A DNA stretch of 64,000 nt from Phaseolus vulgaris (lineage: Eukaryota > Streptophyta > Magnoliopsida > Fabales > Fabaceae), in the NCBI RefSeq assembly GCF_000499845.2, contig NC_023751.2, forward strand, positions 6,058,211 to 6,122,210. Reading direction: 5' to 3'. Under the pieces are notes generated by a model. It was not told the origin of the DNA. It made no database searches and was given only the letters and a program-made list of their open reading frames with translations. Below, piece by piece: positions 11,308-25,216 of this stretch (position 1 is the first letter of the stretch; every line of letters begins with the position of its first letter). A program made the position numbers and the translations under genes.

Positions 11308-12410
11308 TCAGAATTCCTCACTTGAGCTACAAGATTCATCATCTTCTTTAGCTATCAAGCAGATGTTTGCTTTCTCATCTTCACTTGATGAAGAACTTGA
11401 TAATGATACCTCATTTTCATCCCAAGCTATGTAGGCTCTCTTTGTCTTGCCTTTCTTTTCCTTGTTGCTAGGCTTTTTCTCCTTGCTTTTGTTTGGACAA
11501 TCTGCCTTTATATGACCTTGCTCACCACAACCAAAGCAAGTATAGTTATTGGAATTAAAATCATTTGATTTCTTGTTTCCATACCTATCTTTGTTGTTGT
11601 CCTTGTTGCGGTTCCTCTTCAAGAATTTGTTGAACTTTCTTGACAGCAAGCTAAGGTTTTCCTCATCACTATCATCACTGGATTCTTGCTTTCCTTTGTG
11701 CTTGGAAGCTTTTAAGGCTATGCTCCTTACGTGCTTGTCTTCGTTTTCTTGAACATTGAGTCGATTCATCTCTAACTCATGTTCCCTAAGTTTACCAAAC
11801 AAAGAAGCCATACTCAAGGATGTTAGATCTTTAGATTCGGAAATAGCAGTTACCTTGGGTTGCCATGCTCAATCAAGCACTTCAAGATCTTGATGTTTAG
11901 CTCTTCCTTTTCAAAGGTCTTGTCAAGGCTCATGAGATGATTAATGATGTGTGTGAATCTTTTCTGCACTTCAGCAATTGTTTCACCTTAGAGCATTCTG
12001 AACATCTCATACTCTTGGATTAGAGCATGTTTCCTAGCTCTCTTTACCTCATTTGTACCTTCATGAGTTACTTCTAAGGTGTCCCACATTTCTTTTGATG
12101 ATTTGCATTGAGAGACCCTGAAAAACTCATCAGAATTTAAAGCACAGGTTATTATATTTTAGGCAATGCAATCGAATTTGGCCTTCTTGCTTTCTGAATC
12201 AGTCCATTGAGACTAAGGCTTTTCAATGAAAGATCCATCTTTTTCAAACTTTGGGACAAAAGGACCATTTTCAATTCCATCCCAAATTCCTTTGTCAAGT
12301 GATTCAATAAAGATTTTCATACTCAGTTTCCAAAATTGGTAGTTCAAACCACAAAACAAAGGTGGTCTGTTGATTGAAGCACCTTCCCCAAAAGGTAGTC
12401 TATTAGCCAT
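11308..12410 (-). pseudogene. Copia-type gag, broken
   Basis: Starts at 12410 (MANRLPFGEGASINRPP, then FCGLNYQFWKLSMKIFIE), the standard opening of Copia-type gag of the DUF4219/UBN2 class. Stops and a frameshift lie between 12213 and 11820. The distal part (11817-11308) holds one CCHC knuckle, CFGCGEQGHIKADC, in a lysine- and serine-rich tail. Role in the family: RNA packaging in the particle. There is no protease DSG motif after it, which is where an autonomous element would continue. Confidence 0.82.
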
Positions 12411-12455
12411 TTAAAAACAGTTTTAGGATCAACTTGAATAAATTTCAAGAACCAA

Positions 12456-12469
12456 GCTCTTGATGCCAA
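12456..12469 (-). promoter_or_regulatory. Primer-binding site (Met-tRNA type)
   Basis: The minus strand reads TTGGCATCAAGAGC directly after the LTR end, close to the TGGTATCAGAGC consensus with one substitution and one inserted base. Confidence 0.7.
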
Positions 12470-12470
12470 T

Positions 12471-13613
12471 TGTTAGAATGGATGGCTTTAAACTAGAGGG
12501 GGGGTGAATGGTTTAAAGAGGGTTTTCGCAAACTTTTAAGTCAAGAATGAAATTACTTCAAGAAACAATTGATAAGGAATCCAGTTTGCCAAATCAACAA
12601 GCAAAAACAACAGCACCAGAAAAACAATCGGTTGTTTCACAGAAACAATCGGTTGTTTATACCAGTTTGCAAATAACAAAACTGAATTTAAAGAGTTTAA
12701 GGATAGAGAGAATGCACACAGATGTTTATACTGGTTCACTCCAAACCCAGAGCTACATTCAGTCTTCTCAGGAACCACTGAGGAATTCCACTAAGCAATC
12801 AACCCTAGATCACTTACAACACAACCAAGAAAGTGACCTTGATCCCCTCAAGACACACACTTCTTTTGGCCAACACACCAACACTAAGAATGCTGATCTT
12901 GATCCCCTCAAGAACACACAACACTTCTCAGCAAACACACAAACAAACTTGTTCTACAGAATACAAGGATTACACTCGTTACAGAAGCAAATCTGAAATC
13001 AATACAAGCAGAAATCCTATCTCACACTCTTTGATCAATCACAAACTCTAAGCAATCTCAACTCTTTGAAAAACTCAAAAACTTCTGTTCAAAAGATTGT
13101 TACTGAAATCTATTTTTCTGAATTTATTCAAAGATATTGTTTGTTATCAAATCTTAACAAACTTATTCATTGCATTTAATTATTGGTCAAAGCATTTAAA
13201 GACTGGAGCGTAAACAGTTAAAGCATTTAAAGCTCAGTCAAAGCTAAACAGTTTTTCTGTTATGGTACCAAAACAAACAATCGGTTGTTTCCTCGAATCA
13301 ATCGGTTGTTTTGGTTTTAACAACTCAACCATTTGAAAAACAGTTTTCAATCTTTTCTCAAGACATCTAAGTATAAAACAATTGGTTTATTTCGACAAAA
13401 CAATCGGTTATTTTTTCACTTAGTTTGAAAAACACTTTTTCTTTTAAAAGATTGAGAATGCTTATGCTTTGGATTCAATCTAGAGTGGATTACAAAACTC
13501 AAACTACCCCAGATCCTAACTAAGACAACTCAGCAATAGCAAGCACAGTCAAGCCTTCAACATCCTTCAAAAGGTTTGGATTCTTCAAAGCATGAACACC
13601 ACTTGGTTCAACA
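12471..13613 (-). repeat. 5' LTR of the non-autonomous element
   Basis: 1143 bp. Dyad pairs at 12622-12658 and 13275-13311 are intact; the third pair near 13377-13414 is degenerate (ATTGGTTTATTT and CAATCGGTTATTT), while the matching pair in the other LTR is perfect. Confidence 0.92.
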
Positions 13614-14220
13614 CTTGGGACATCGGTTCAAGCATTTAGGTATGATCAACTCGGTTTTGGGCAAGTATGGGCTGAAAGGGTGGGCCATGAGGTCGACCAG
13701 ACACTGGTGGACAGCTAGAAAAAGACAACTAAAATAAAAGAAATATTCTTATTATTTATAATATATACAATTAAATATTAATAAAAATTGTTGGGAATAA
13801 AGTAGTTAGCACCCGAGAATACATGTGCATGTGAACATAATGTGTTATTATTGTTAAGCACCCGAGAATAAAGTTACACCTAAGCAATATGTTTTTCTGT
13901 TATGATTATATGTTTTTGTTGAGATTATATTTTCCTGTTGAAATCTTGCTCTATTGAGATTTGAGAAAATCGTTGAAGGGATATCTATAAAAGGGACTTG
14001 AGACCTCAAGTAAATGTATGTTGTTTCTGAATACTTGAGAATGAAACTAATTTGATATTTTTGAATGTTCTCACTGACTTTCAGAGTGTGATCAATAGGT
14101 AGAGCCTCTTTGTCCTAATGGAGTACCAAGTACCTCGAAGCACTAATTGAAGACAAATCAGAAGATGAACTTGTCCATTCTGAGATCAACTAGTGTTCTC
14201 AAATTTTTTTCGAGATATTA
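13614..14220 (+). mobile_element. Tat-type gypsy remnant, piece 3 of 3 (LTR part)
   Basis: Continues piece 2: GGTATGATCAACTCGG matches GGTATGGTCAGCTCGA at 37670. Further right the TATAAAAGGGACTTGAGACC promoter block (13986-14010) matches 38021-38042, followed by a shared TGTTTCTGAATACT block. This is the LTR promoter and start region of the family. The end is not sharp. Confidence 0.65.
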
Positions 14221-14426
14221 GGAAAATAAATAAATTAACCGCTAAATTAGAAAAACGACCAAATAAGATTAAGGAAATAAAAAAGAAAGCATTAAAGGAA
14301 AGGAAATACATAAAAGTAGTGGTAAAAATTTCCTAAGATCCTTTTATACTATGTGTCGAGAAAATTGGAAGATTTTGAAAATGAGATTCAAACTCGTGCC
14401 TCTATGTGTCTAATATCACTTACCAC

Positions 14427-14852
14427 CTATGAAGCTCGGACACTCCTCTTAAATGGCGTGTCGGTGTCCGATACTCGTATCGGACATTAACACTCGTATG
14501 ACACATGTAGGATACGTATCCGTAAAATGTGCAATTTAAAAAGTATTTGTTAGATTTCTGACAATTCTAATACGGTTCTAACACAATTTTAAAAAGAAAA
14601 AATACATTAATTTTCTAAAAATTCAAACTTTATTGTATAAATTGTTATTATGATTATAAAAATAAGAAACAAATCCTTGTGAACCAGTCATGAAAAACAT
14701 CTTTTTTGTTTCAAAAAATAATCTGGAACATACTTATGCACACAAATCTTTATTGTCAATTTATATAATTTATAATTATATAATATATAGATTCGTATCT
14801 CCGTGTCCTACATTTTAAAAATTTTATATATCTTCGTGTTCGTGTTACATAG
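14427..14852 (+). repeat. Dispersed ~430-bp repeat, copy A
   Basis: Begins CTATGAAGCTCGGACACTCC and ends GTTACATAG. The same order of blocks (GTGTCGGTGTCCGATAC, ACAATTCTAATACGG, TTATTATGATTATAAAAATAA, CATTTT near the end) is found at 18295, 58112 and, inverted, 25217. The short inverted CTATG/CATAG ends and partly matching flanks (ACCAC on both sides) point to a non-autonomous DNA transposon. No coding capacity. Confidence 0.75.
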
Positions 14853-15541
14853 CTACCACTCATCTTCCGCGATTTAGAAACATATTTGGTGAACATTAAT
14901 TTTATTCAAATTTAATGTCTTTTTAATCGTATTTTAAATTAAAAAATATAATAAAAATAAAGTTATTTTTTTAAAATATTCCTCTAATTAAATTTATTTA
15001 GGACTTAATTATTATTTCTATTAACTCTATCTTTTTAGTCTAAGTAAACAAGAAACGAAATTTGAAATAAAAGAATTAAATCTATAAATATCTTAAAAAA
15101 AGAATTAAAAATAAATCTTCTATCTCTTCAATCTGAAATTAAAACTAAGATATAGGTTTAATAATTTGAAACAGAAAAAAAAGGCATAATTGTAAAATAA
15201 TATCACAGAACAAATTTTAATACAATTTTGTACAAGATATTTTACATAAAATTGATATATTAACATTTATCTATTGCTTACGATTTTAATATTAACCATT
15301 ATATCTATGCAATAAAATATTATAGGACTCTCGAAAAATTGACACAATTACACGACGTTACTAATATGGATGAAGTTTTAAGTTAAAACTTGTGCTGTAA
15401 GATTTCGAACATTGTCGTCTATAAAATACTCTTTATAAAATGATGTCGAAGTAAGAATCTCTCTAATTTATCAAAAGGAATTTTAAATTATGATAAACAA
15501 AATCTAGGATTATCGTTGTCGGACAAAAGACTAAACTGATA
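14853..15541. other. AT-rich intergenic DNA
   Basis: I see no gene. The right end (15450-15541) is the 3' flank of the eL20 gene. Confidence 0.6.
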
Positions 15542-17990
<2,449 letters not shown>

Positions 17991-18294
17991 CCAAAACTTA
18001 AACTTTTGAATCTGCACCCAACATAATTTCAAATTTTCAAAAATATTCTTTATTCTGAAAATGAAAATCCAAAATTAAAAATAATGCATTCTGAAAAAGT
18101 AGATCCGGAAGAGATTATTGTGTTCCAGAAAAGGGGATCCAGAATGTAATCTTATATGTACCCCATTTTTTTAAGGGTATTTTTGTCTTTTCACCTATAA
18201 TTGGCCGACAAGGCCCACATCGTGTTTCAATTTGGTCCAAATTTTTTTCCAAAATTAAAAAAAAAATCATTATATTAAAGTTGTACATGATAAG
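17991..18294. other. Intergenic DNA, possible MITE fragment
   Basis: Contains ATTGCTTCCTGCATCC and TCTGCACCC, similar in style to the terminal part of the MITE at 26734, but I could not pair two ends. No gene seen. Confidence 0.35.
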
Positions 18295-18755
18295 CTATGA
18301 GGTTCGGACACTTAATGACATGTTTATTTCGGAAACACATATCGAACACCGATATTTGTAGGTCACGTATTGGTGAAATGTCAAATTCAAAAAATATTTG
18401 TTGGATTCTAACAATTTTAATGCAGTTCTAACACAATTTTAAAAATGATAAATACATTAATTTTCTAAAAACTCAAACTTCTTGTATATATTTTTATTAT
18501 GATTATAAAAATAATGAACAAATCTTTATGAACCTGCCATACAAAACATATTTCAGCTCCAATTTCATATTTTTTTGTAAAAGTTTTCATGTTAAGAATC
18601 ACTTGACATAAATCTTTATTGTCAATTTATATAATTCATAATTATATAATATATAAATTTGTGTCATTGTGTCCTACATTTTAGAAATTATATGTATCTC
18701 TATGTCCATATTCGTATTTGTATTGTATCAGTGTGTCCATGTCAGTGTTACATAG
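18295..18755 (+). repeat. Dispersed ~430-bp repeat, copy B
   Basis: Same start (CTATGAGGTTCGGACAC) and end (TTACATAG) as copy A, more diverged, with an extra stretch near 18570-18600. Confidence 0.7.
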
Positions 18756-19079
18756 ATGGTAAATAATAAGAAGGACTCCAGTATAATTTGATATAATGAA
18801 GGTTGTATAAGCCAAATACGAGTTACACAACATTTTATCAAAATTATTTTTCACATGTACAATTTCATCATAATTATTTTCTATTTGCAAATTAAAATTA
18901 TATGAATCAAATGTGATTTTTTGCAAATGTTATTCACGCATAATTTATCTAGAACTCGTATATTTGATATAGGATTTTTTTGAAAATTTCATAAATAAAG
19001 AACTATTGGGTATGAAGTCAAGACCAATTGGGTTGGGCTGACTAAACACCATGTTTAGTGAGTGGGCTTAATAATTGTA
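18756..19079. other. AT-rich intergenic DNA
   Basis: No gene or clear repeat recognised before the satellite begins. Confidence 0.5.
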
Positions 19080-21637
19080 TCCCTTTTATAACACATGAAA
19101 TTGTTTTTCAAAGATATCATAGGTGTTTAAATCAATTAATAGACCTTAGATTGTAAAACAAGTATTAAACATATCAAACCACAATTTGAACACATGAAAT
19201 GGTTTTTCAAAGGTATCATAAGTGTTTGAATCAATTAATAGACCTTAGATTGTATAAAATATATTCAACATATGAAAACACAATTTTAACACATGAAATT
19301 GTTTTTCAAAGATATTGATATGCGTTTCAATCAATTAATAGACTAAGATTGTAAAAGAAATATTAAACATATCAAAACACAATTTGAACACATGAAATTG
19401 GTTTTCAAAGATATCACAAGTGTTTTCAATCAATTAATAGCGAAAAGAACAAGTTGCAAACATTTAGTTAAGTAATACGCTTGTTTTCAATAGTTAAGAT
19501 ACTTTTAAACTATTATTATACAGAACATTCACTTTCTTATAGTTACCAAGGTTACAAAACCTTAGATTGCAAATGAAAGAAGTATTAAACATATCAAAAC
19601 ACAATTTTAAAACATGAAATTGTTTTTCAAAGAAATCATAAGTGTGTCAATCAATTAATAGACCTTAGATTGTAAAACAAGAATTAAACATATCAAAACA
19701 CAATTTGAACACATGAAGTGGTTTTTCAAAGGTATCATAAGTGTTTGAATCAATTAATAGACCTTAGATTGTAAAAAATATATTAAACATATGAAAACAC
19801 AATTTTAACACATGAAATTGTTTTACAAAGATATTCATAAGTGTTTCAATCAATTAATAGACTAAGATTGTAAAAGAAAAATTAAACATATCAAAACACA
19901 ATTTTAACACATGAAATTGGTTTTCAAAGATATCACAAGTGTTTTCAATCAATTAATAGCGAAAAGAACAAGTTGCAAACATTTAGTTAAGTAATACGCT
20001 TGTTTTCAATAGTTAAGATACTTTTAAACTATTATTATACAGAACATTCACTTTCTTATAGTTTCCTAGGTTATAAAACCTTAGATTGCAAATGAAAGAA
20101 GTATTAAACATATCAAAACACAATTTTAACACATGAAATTGTTTTTCAAAGATATCATAAGTGTTTCAATCAATGAATAGACCTTAGATTGTAAAACAAG
20201 TATTAAACATATCAAAACACAATTTGAACACATGAAATGGTTTTTCAAAGGTATCATAAGTGTTTGAATCAATTAATAGACCTTAGATTGTAAAAAATAT
20301 ATTAAACATATGAAAACACAATTTTAACACATGAAATTGTTTTTCAAAGATATTCATAAGTGTTTCAATCAATTAATAGACTAAGATTGTAAAAGAAATA
20401 TTAAACATATCAAAACACAATTTGAACACATGAAATTTGTTTTCAAAGATATCACAAGTATTTTCAATCAATTAATAGCGAAAAGAACAAGTTCCAAACA
20501 TTTAGTTAAGTAATACGCTTGTTTTCAATAGTTAAGATACTTTTAAACTATTATTATACAGAACATTCACTTTCTTATAGTTTCCTAGGTTATAAAACCT
20601 TAGATTGCAAATGAAAGAAGTATTAAACATATCAAAACACAATTTTAACACATGAAATTGTTTTTCAAAGATATCATAAGTGTTTCAATCAATTAATAGA
20701 CCTTAGATTGTAAAACAAGTATTAAACATATCAAAACACAATTTGAACACATGAAATGGTTTTTCAAAGGTATCATAAGTGTTTGAATCAATTAATAGAC
20801 CTTAGATTGTAAAAAATATATTAAACATATGAAAACACAATTTTAACACATGAAATTGTTTTTCAAAGATATTCATAAGTGTTTGAATCAATTAATAGAC
20901 CTTAGATTGTAAAAAATATATTAAACATATGAAAACACAATTTTAACACGTGAAATTGTTTTTCAAAGATATTCATAAGTGTTTCAATCAATTAATAGAC
21001 TAAGATTGTAAAAGAAATATTAAACATATCAAAACACAATTTTAACACATGAAATTGGTTTTCAAAGATATCACAAGTGTTTTCAATCAATTAATAGCGA
21101 AAAGAACAAGTTGCAAACATTTAGTTAAGTAATACGCTTGTTTTCAATAGTTAAGATACTTTTAAACTATTATTATACAGAACATTCACTTTCTTATAGT
21201 TTCCTAGGTTACAAAACCTTAGATTGCAAATGAAAGAAGTATTAAACATATCAAAACACAATTTGAACACATGAAATGGTTTTTCAAAGGTATCATAAGT
21301 ATTTGAATCAATTGATAGACCTTAGATTGTAAAAAATATATTAAACATATGAAAACACAATTTTAACACATGAAATTGTTTTTCAAAGATATTCATAAGT
21401 GTTTGAACCAATTAATAGACCTTAGATTGTAAAAAATATATTAAACATATGAAAACACAATTTTAACACGTGAAATTGTTTTTCAAAGATATTCATAAGT
21501 GTTTCAATCAATTAATAGACTAAGATTGTAAAAGAAATATTAAACATATCAAAACACAATTTGAACACATGAAATTGATTTTCAAAGATATCACAAGTGT
21601 TTTCAATCAATTAATAGCGAAAAGAACAAGTTGCAAA
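19080..21637 (+). repeat. Satellite with ~97-100-bp monomers and ~519-bp higher-order units
   Basis: Monomers contain ACACATGAAATTGTTTTTC, AAAGATATCATAAGTGTTT, CAATCAATTAATAGACC and ATTAAACATATCAAAACACA. About four variant monomers plus a ~140-bp non-monomer spacer (AGTTAAGTAATACGCTTG...CTTTCTTATAGTT) form one higher-order unit. The spacer anchor CGAAAAGAACAAG starts at 19441, 19960, 20479, 21098 and 21618: periods of 519, 519, 619 and 520. The 619 unit has one extra 100-bp monomer. The last unit ends inside the spacer at TTGCAAA and runs into telomere-type repeats. Confidence 0.92.
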
Positions 21638-21653
21638 CCCTAAACCCTAAACC
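21635..21653 (-). repeat. Interstitial telomere-type repeats
   Basis: AAACCCTAAACCCTAAACC: about two and a half plant telomere units (CCCTAAA) directly abutting the broken end of the satellite. Confidence 0.85.
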
Positions 21654-21654
21654 A

Positions 21655-21950
21655 ATTAGAAAAAAAGGTGTTATAATTCTAATTGGATTTAGATGGAGTC
21701 AATCAATATGAGATATTATTATTGATACTAATATTTATATTTTTTCGTTTTTTAATTTTTTTTTATAATTTTAATATTAGAATTTTTTCTTTAATTAAAT
21801 TAAAAAAATAATTAAACTCGAATTAATTTTCTAATTTAATTTTAACGTAATAAATCTTAAAATTATTTCAATTCCCTATAACCTTCTTTTATATTTTCAT
21901 ATTTCATTTTTTTTTATTTTAGTTTGTTCATTGCTTTTAATTCCTATCAA
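21655..21950. other. AT-rich spacer
   Basis: Low-complexity A/T DNA; nothing recognised. Confidence 0.5.
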
Positions 21951-22212
21951 GAACTATACGAGTCGAAATTTGTATGTAAAAATTCGTATATAACACTCAC
22001 TTTATATATGGATCTAGATTCGTATGTAAAAATTAATTTGTAACTATTACTTTACACACGGATCTGGATCCATGTGTAAAAATCGGTATATAACACTTCC
22101 TTTACATACGAATCTGGATCCGTATGTAAAAATCATATATAATGCTCACTTTACATACGAATCTGAATCCGTATGTGATAATGGGTATGTAAATAACAAA
22201 TTTCTTATAGTG
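21951..22212 (-). mobile_element. CACTA (En/Spm-like) terminal fragment
   Basis: Several subterminal repeats of the form TTTACATACGRATCTGGATCCGTATGTAAA occur here (each split into ATACGAAT...ATCCGTATG halves), and the fragment ends in TTTCTTATAGTG, the inverse of CACTATAAGAAA. These are the subterminal and terminal repeats of the element type seen intact at 55539-57825. I found no left end, so it appears truncated. Confidence 0.65.
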
Positions 22213-23400
22213 CATGGTTAAGTAATGAGAATCACAAATCGTAAAAAATATTAGTTGTAAAAATGATACTATATTTAGTTATATTAAATAATATTTTATT
22301 ATTTAAATTCGATTCTAAATTTGAGACTCCATTACTAAATTATTGATTAACAATATCTTGGATAAAAATTTATCGCAATTGTAAGACAATCGTGACTAAA
22401 ACCAACAGCTTAACTTGTTTATCTCAGTATTCAATCACATGGTAACCATTACACTGTTTATGCATTCTGGCAAAATAATTAGCTACAACTCCATAGTTCC
22501 AGCATGTGGCGCTTCACATGGTTTAAATGAGACGACAGTTAAAGATTAACTAATGTCTGTTGGCATCAAGTTTGGACAATACATGCATGTGTGGTCATAT
22601 GGGAACGAATTAAATCTCTAAATTTCACAGGTTGTCGTAAAAATTTTAGTTGGTTGATGTATGAAAGTGGCTCACTCAAAGGGGATCCATGCTGGTTTAT
22701 CTTAAATAAGTGGAAAATAAACTTGTACTTTCACTCTACCTTTTCTTCGTTTTACAGAAACTATTTCAAACAAATTGATAATTGTTCAAACACCTCCTAT
22801 GCGTTAGTAATAATTATTAAGAGCCTGTAAAGAAATATTCACAGTATATCAATTAATATTACGAGAGGATATGCATGAATTTAGTGGCAATAACAAAAGT
22901 ACAGAGAAAGATAATCAAGAAACATAGGAAGGATAGATGGTTACTCACATTTTTCTTCCTTTCCGCACTTCATATGAATATTCAGTATTTACACAGTATT
23001 CTTGCTTCTTCTTTTTTCTAGATCATGAACATGAGACTATTTGATAATCCAATTTTAATATTTTAAAAAGGTATGATATAATTGTATTATATAAAATAAA
23101 ATCCTAATACAAATGTAAAGTACATGTCACCTTATTACCAGAGCTCCGGAACCATGTAATGGTAACATAGCCAAAAGTTGATTGTGGTAAAAGAAAATAT
23201 GAACAACATTATAGTGGGGTACAAGTGATTTATTGGAGCTATTTGGTAGGGTGAGACAGATATTCACATAAAGATGCATTAAACATTTGGTTGAGGGCTG
23301 ATGCATTCAATGATAGATAAAGCCATTTGGCTGCTTTCCTTGCACGTTAATGAAATTTCTCTTTGTACAGAGTGTAGAACGTGACTGCGTGAGGTGCTTA
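22213..23400. other. Intergenic DNA upstream of the PRP gene
   Basis: AT-rich. A 79-codon frame at 22591-22830 has no features I recognise and is probably chance. The right part will include upstream control sequence of the PRP gene. Confidence 0.5.
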
Positions 23401-23429
23401 ATTTCACAGTCAGTAAGCCATCCATTTGT

Positions 23430-23436
23430 TATAAAT
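23430..23436 (+). promoter_or_regulatory. TATA box of PRP gene
   Basis: TATAAAT about 95 bp upstream of the start codon, followed by a CT-rich leader (CTCTCACCTTCC, CTTCTTTCATC). Confidence 0.6.
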
Positions 23437-23530
23437 TAAGCTCTCCAATCTCAATCTGCTTCATCCTTTCATCTCTCACCTTCCAACTCTGCCTTCTTCT
23501 TTCATCTGGTGTTCTTTGCTGCCATTCCCA

Positions 23531-24521
23531 ATGCAAATTTTCATCCACCTCCAAGGACCACTAGTCTGCTTCTGTTTGTTGTCTGTGTTTCTCGTGGTAA
23601 GAGGCTCCAATTATGAAGACCACAGAACAGTCCAGGTAGTTGGCCAAGGAGAGTGCGCAGACTGCAGCCACAACAATATTAAGACTGGTCGCGCTTTCTC
23701 AGGTACCTTGTCTCATATATATATATGCTTAATGTAATAGCAATGCTATAACTTTGTTTGATTCTTCAATCATTCATTCATATATTATACATACAATAAA
23801 CTACATTGGTTTTGAGCTTTTACTTATACTACTAGTATGAAGCCAAACTCTACAATATAAGAATCCTGTGCATTATGTAGGGCTACGTGTATCGGTAAAT
23901 TGCAAGTCACCTCATGGACACTTCAGAACAAGAGGGGTGGGTGTGCTTGATGAATATGGAAACTTCAAAGTATCCCTTCCACAGGACATGGTAGAAGATG
24001 GTGAGCTAAAAGATGATTGCTACGCTCAGCTGCACAGTGCTTCAGCTGAACCTTGCCCTTCGCATGGAAACTCCAAAATTGTAACTAAGTCAGTATCTGA
24101 AGATACACACACCCTTGGGCCTGCTTCTGGGAAACTCACATTCTCATCAGCTATGTGCACTTCAGCCTTCTTCTGGCATTTCTTCAAACACCCTAAATTC
24201 CCCTTCCCTCCTAAAGAAGACCACCCAAAAGACCCTCTCCCTCCTCCAGTACCAGTGTATAAGAAATCTCCAACACCAACATATAAGAAACCTCCTACTA
24301 CTACTCCATCTCCCGGTGTCAAGAAACCAGACCCGCCAAAGGAAAAGACACCTTCTCCCACTCCCATTTCCAAGCCCTCTCCAACTAAGCCACCATTTTT
24401 CAAATTATTTCCTCCTTTCCCATTCAAGAAGAAGCCGTGCCCACCTCTAATGCCAAGGATGGACCCTCCAAACTACTTTCAACACCCATGGTTTGGAAAT
24501 TGGCCTCCCTCTCATTCATAG
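23531..24521 (+). CDS. Proline-rich protein with Ole e 1/extensin domain
   Basis: Two exons, 23531-23702 and 23881-24521, join in frame at GT/AG (S-G|L junction) to give 270 residues. The ATG at 23531 is the first in the frame and opens a clear signal peptide (residues 1-25, hydrophobic CFCLLSVFLVV). Residues about 30-150 form a Pollen Ole e 1/extensin-like domain with spaced cysteines (GECADC, VNC, DDCYAQLHSA, EPCPS, AMC). Residues about 160-270 are rich in Pro and Lys (PVYKKSPTPTYKKPP, PSPTKPP). This design matches the plant PRP2/PRP4-type secreted cell-wall proteins. Likely role is in the wall, cross-linked or carbohydrate-bound; the partner and tissue cannot be read from sequence. Gene appears intact. 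Confidence 0.9.
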
Positions 24522-25216
24522 ACCACTGTCGTTGCACTAGCTTGGAGTAACATTTTACAAGATACGTGTTTGTTTTCTATCTGATTATTTTTGTGTTAGC
24601 AGTGACGTTGGGGTTGATTATGTTCAAATAAAATCCATGCCAGTGGATGGAGAATGAGAGCAGAGAAAAACAAATGATGGAGCAATGTTGTTTGAGAAAG
24701 TTTGGGTTTGTTGATGAATTTGAATGTGAGGAGTTAATTAATAAGTAAAGATTTGTATTTTAATTAATCTTGTACAAGTACTTTTAAAGTAATTTTTTAT
24801 GATCCTTGTAGTGGCAGAGTGTCTAATTTTTCAGATGCATACAACAAACTTGGTTCACAAATGAGAGATCTGAAATCACAAATGTAGCTTAATAGATACT
24901 CTAATTCATTCAACTTAATCCATATTTTTTCACATTCTTTGTGATAAAATAGTTTAAGGGAAATAGTCTACGAGCATTACAGTAAATATCTTACAAGTTA
25001 CTATATTTGTAAGGAAAAACTATTTTTACACCCTAAATATCTTAGAAGTTACTAAAGTATTCATGTGCGAGCGAGCTTTATGCAAACTTTGTAGGCTTCA
25101 AATTGAGTGAGTAGTTTTCCAAATTTATTTTTTTGTTGAATTATGTTTTAGCTTTCATTTATAGTGGGTCTTGCGTTGTTTTGGGCTTATACTATTTCGT
25201 CCTAAATTTAGAGAAC
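24522..25216. other. 3' flank and intergenic DNA
   Basis: AATAAAATCC at about 24627 is a candidate poly(A) signal of the PRP gene. No other gene seen. Confidence 0.5.

Larger units (their letters stand above)
7834..13613 (-). mobile_element. Non-autonomous Copia-type LTR retrotransposon with an extra ORF
   Basis: LTRs at 7834-8974 and 12471-13613 (TGTTAGAATGG...GGTTCAACA) are flanked by a perfect 5-bp duplication CTTGG (7829-7833 and 13614-13618). A Met-tRNA-type primer-binding site next to 12470 puts the 5' LTR on the right. The 3.5-kb interior encodes a damaged gag with a CCHC knuckle and then a 412-codon ORF. No protease, integrase, reverse transcriptase or RNase H is present, so movement would need a partner element. 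The LTRs look very alike, so the insertion is fairly recent. It split the old Tat remnant. Confidence 0.9.

Noticed and set aside
19080..21637. CRISPR-like array
   Set aside because: Units are ~100-bp monomers in a plant satellite without unique spacers; context is eukaryotic.
22591..22830. 79-aa ORF
   Set aside because: No motif, no splice or promoter context; most likely chance in AT-rich DNA.
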